From: Synechococcaceae bacterium WB4_1_0192
GTDB lineage: Bacteria; Cyanobacteriota; Cyanobacteriia; PCC-6307; Cyanobiaceae
DNA: 16,500 nucleotides
Assembly (NCBI GenBank): GCA_009926195.1
Contig: RFPK01000017.1
Span: 1 to 16,500, forward strand
Direction: 5' to 3'
Under the pieces are notes generated by a model. It saw only the letters and a program-made list of their open reading frames with translations, was not told the origin of the DNA and did not search any database. Shown one piece after another: positions 15,763-16,500 of this stretch; within the stretch, counting starts at the first letter, position 1, and the number at the start of each line of letters is the position of its first letter. The position numbers and the translations under genes are program-made.

Positions 15763-15766
15763 CGCC

Positions 15767-16500
15767 ATGGCCCGCACCACCGCCACCGTTTCCTTTCAGG
15801 CCCTGGAGCTCAAAGGCAGCCTTCTGCCGGCCTCCTTGCTGGAAGAGGTCTCCAAACTCAACCGCCCCAAGGAGCTGTTGCTGGAGGGGCATGACTACGG
15901 CTTGAGCCGGGGCGAACGGCTGCGGGATCGGATCGATGCGGCCTGGGTGCTCACCAAGGAGCTATGGGAGGAATACGGCAACCTGAGGGAGCGGGCTGGG
16001 CAGAGCACCGCTGGGCTGCATTTCGGGCTGCGCCTGCTCAACGAGGTGTTCGGCTGGAGTGGGGTGGAACCCTGCCATGGCTGGCAGCACGGCGAATCGC
16101 GCTACCCAATCACCCACCGCGCCTTTGGCGGCACTGTTCCCTTGATCCTGCGGGGGATCGAGGCGGGGGATCTCGATCGCGGCAGCAAGCAGTTCGGCCA
16201 GGACGAGCGCAAGCGCTCTCCCCACAGCTGCTTGCAGGAATGCCTCAACGCCGACGACAGCGCCAACTGGGGCGTATTGCTCAGCGGTGATCGGCTGCGG
16301 CTCCTGCACGACAACCCCTCGCTGGTGAAGCCCGCCTATCTGGCGGCAGACCTGGAGCTGCTGATCGAGGGTGAGCGCTTCGACGAGTTTTCGGTGCTCT
16401 GGCTGTTGCTGCACGCCAGCCGCTTCCAACACCCCAAAACAGGCAACTGCGTTCTCGACGACTGGAAGCAGAAGGCTGAGGAATCCGGTGAGCGCGTGCT
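15767..16500 (+). CDS. Probable Eco57I/PglX/DrmMI-type DNA methyltransferase, N-terminal 244 residues only
   Basis: The frame opens at ATG 15767, 4 nt after the toxin stop, and runs without a stop to the window edge. The 244 residues visible include a helical start (ALELKGSLLPASLLEEV, LLLEGHDYGLSRGERLRDRIDAAW), a LRLLNEVFGW segment, an S-x-x-x-x-Q-E-C-L segment and ANWGVLLSGDRLRLLHDNPSL followed by a FDEFSVLWLLLHASRF helix. The WG-x-L-x-x-G-x-x-x-R-L-L element and the helix after it are typical of the N-terminal region of large (over 1000 residues) Eco57I-like and PglX-like adenine methyltransferases, where it precedes the SAM-binding and NPPY motifs. Those catalytic motifs are not in the window, so activity is inferred. 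In this operon it would supply self-marking or the modification arm. Confidence 0.65.
   Translation, partial: MARTTATVSFQALELKGSLLPASLLEEVSKLNRPKELLLEGHDYGLSRGERLRDRIDAAWVLTKELWEEYGNLRERAGQSTAGLHFGLRLLNEVFGWSGVEPCHGWQHGESRYPITHRAFGGTVPLILRGIEAGDLDRGSKQFGQDERKRSPHSCLQECLNADDSANWGVLLSGDRLRLLHDNPSLVKPAYLAADLELLIEGERFDEFSVLWLLLHASRFQHPKTGNCVLDDWKQKAEESGERV

Overview
The window is high-GC bacterial DNA, and its left part looks like a picocyanobacterium of the Synechococcus/Cyanobium type. That is an inference from a class V alanine-glyoxylate aminotransferase next to tadA and a group II PLP decarboxylase carrying an NPQK lysine motif, a chromosomal neighbourhood I associate with that group. The cyanobacterial HIP1 palindrome GCGATCGC is not enriched: I found two copies, which fits that clade but proves nothing. 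I see no rRNA, tRNA, CRISPR array or intact insertion sequence.

Left part (1-4447) is ordinary chromosome: the 3' part of an aminotransferase gene, tadA running convergently into it with a 71-nt overlap, a 483-residue PLP decarboxylase divergent from tadA, and an exported seven-bladed beta-propeller with a C-terminal Ig-like segment. The middle (about 4470-6670) is looser and visibly lower in GC: two small exported proteins transcribed divergently, a short-chain dehydrogenase 6 nt behind one of them, and a 460-nt stretch with a decayed YgjP-like metallopeptidase gene and two short palindromes.

The right part (6669-16500, all on the + strand and tightly packed) is a candidate anti-phage or restriction operon that continues beyond the window. 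Its order is: a 54-codon small ORF whose stop overlaps the next start (TAATG); a 1815-residue DEAD/DEAH helicase with a DUF1998/MZB zinc domain and a C-terminal Vsr/DUF559-like nuclease domain; a 987-residue SNF2 helicase joined by an ATGA overlap; a ribbon-helix-helix/RelE toxin-antitoxin pair; and the first 244 residues of a probable Eco57I/PglX-type DNA methyltransferase. The parts recall DISARM (DrmA helicase, DrmB DUF1998, DrmD SNF2, DrmMI methylase) and the Druantia protein DruE. Here helicase, DUF1998 and a nuclease are on one chain, no phospholipase-D gene is visible, and a toxin-antitoxin pair sits inside the operon.

Inferred mode of action: the methyltransferase marks self DNA, the two helicases find or translocate on unmarked DNA, the fused nuclease cuts, and the toxin-antitoxin pair stabilises the locus or answers its loss. 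None of this is demonstrated by the sequence alone.
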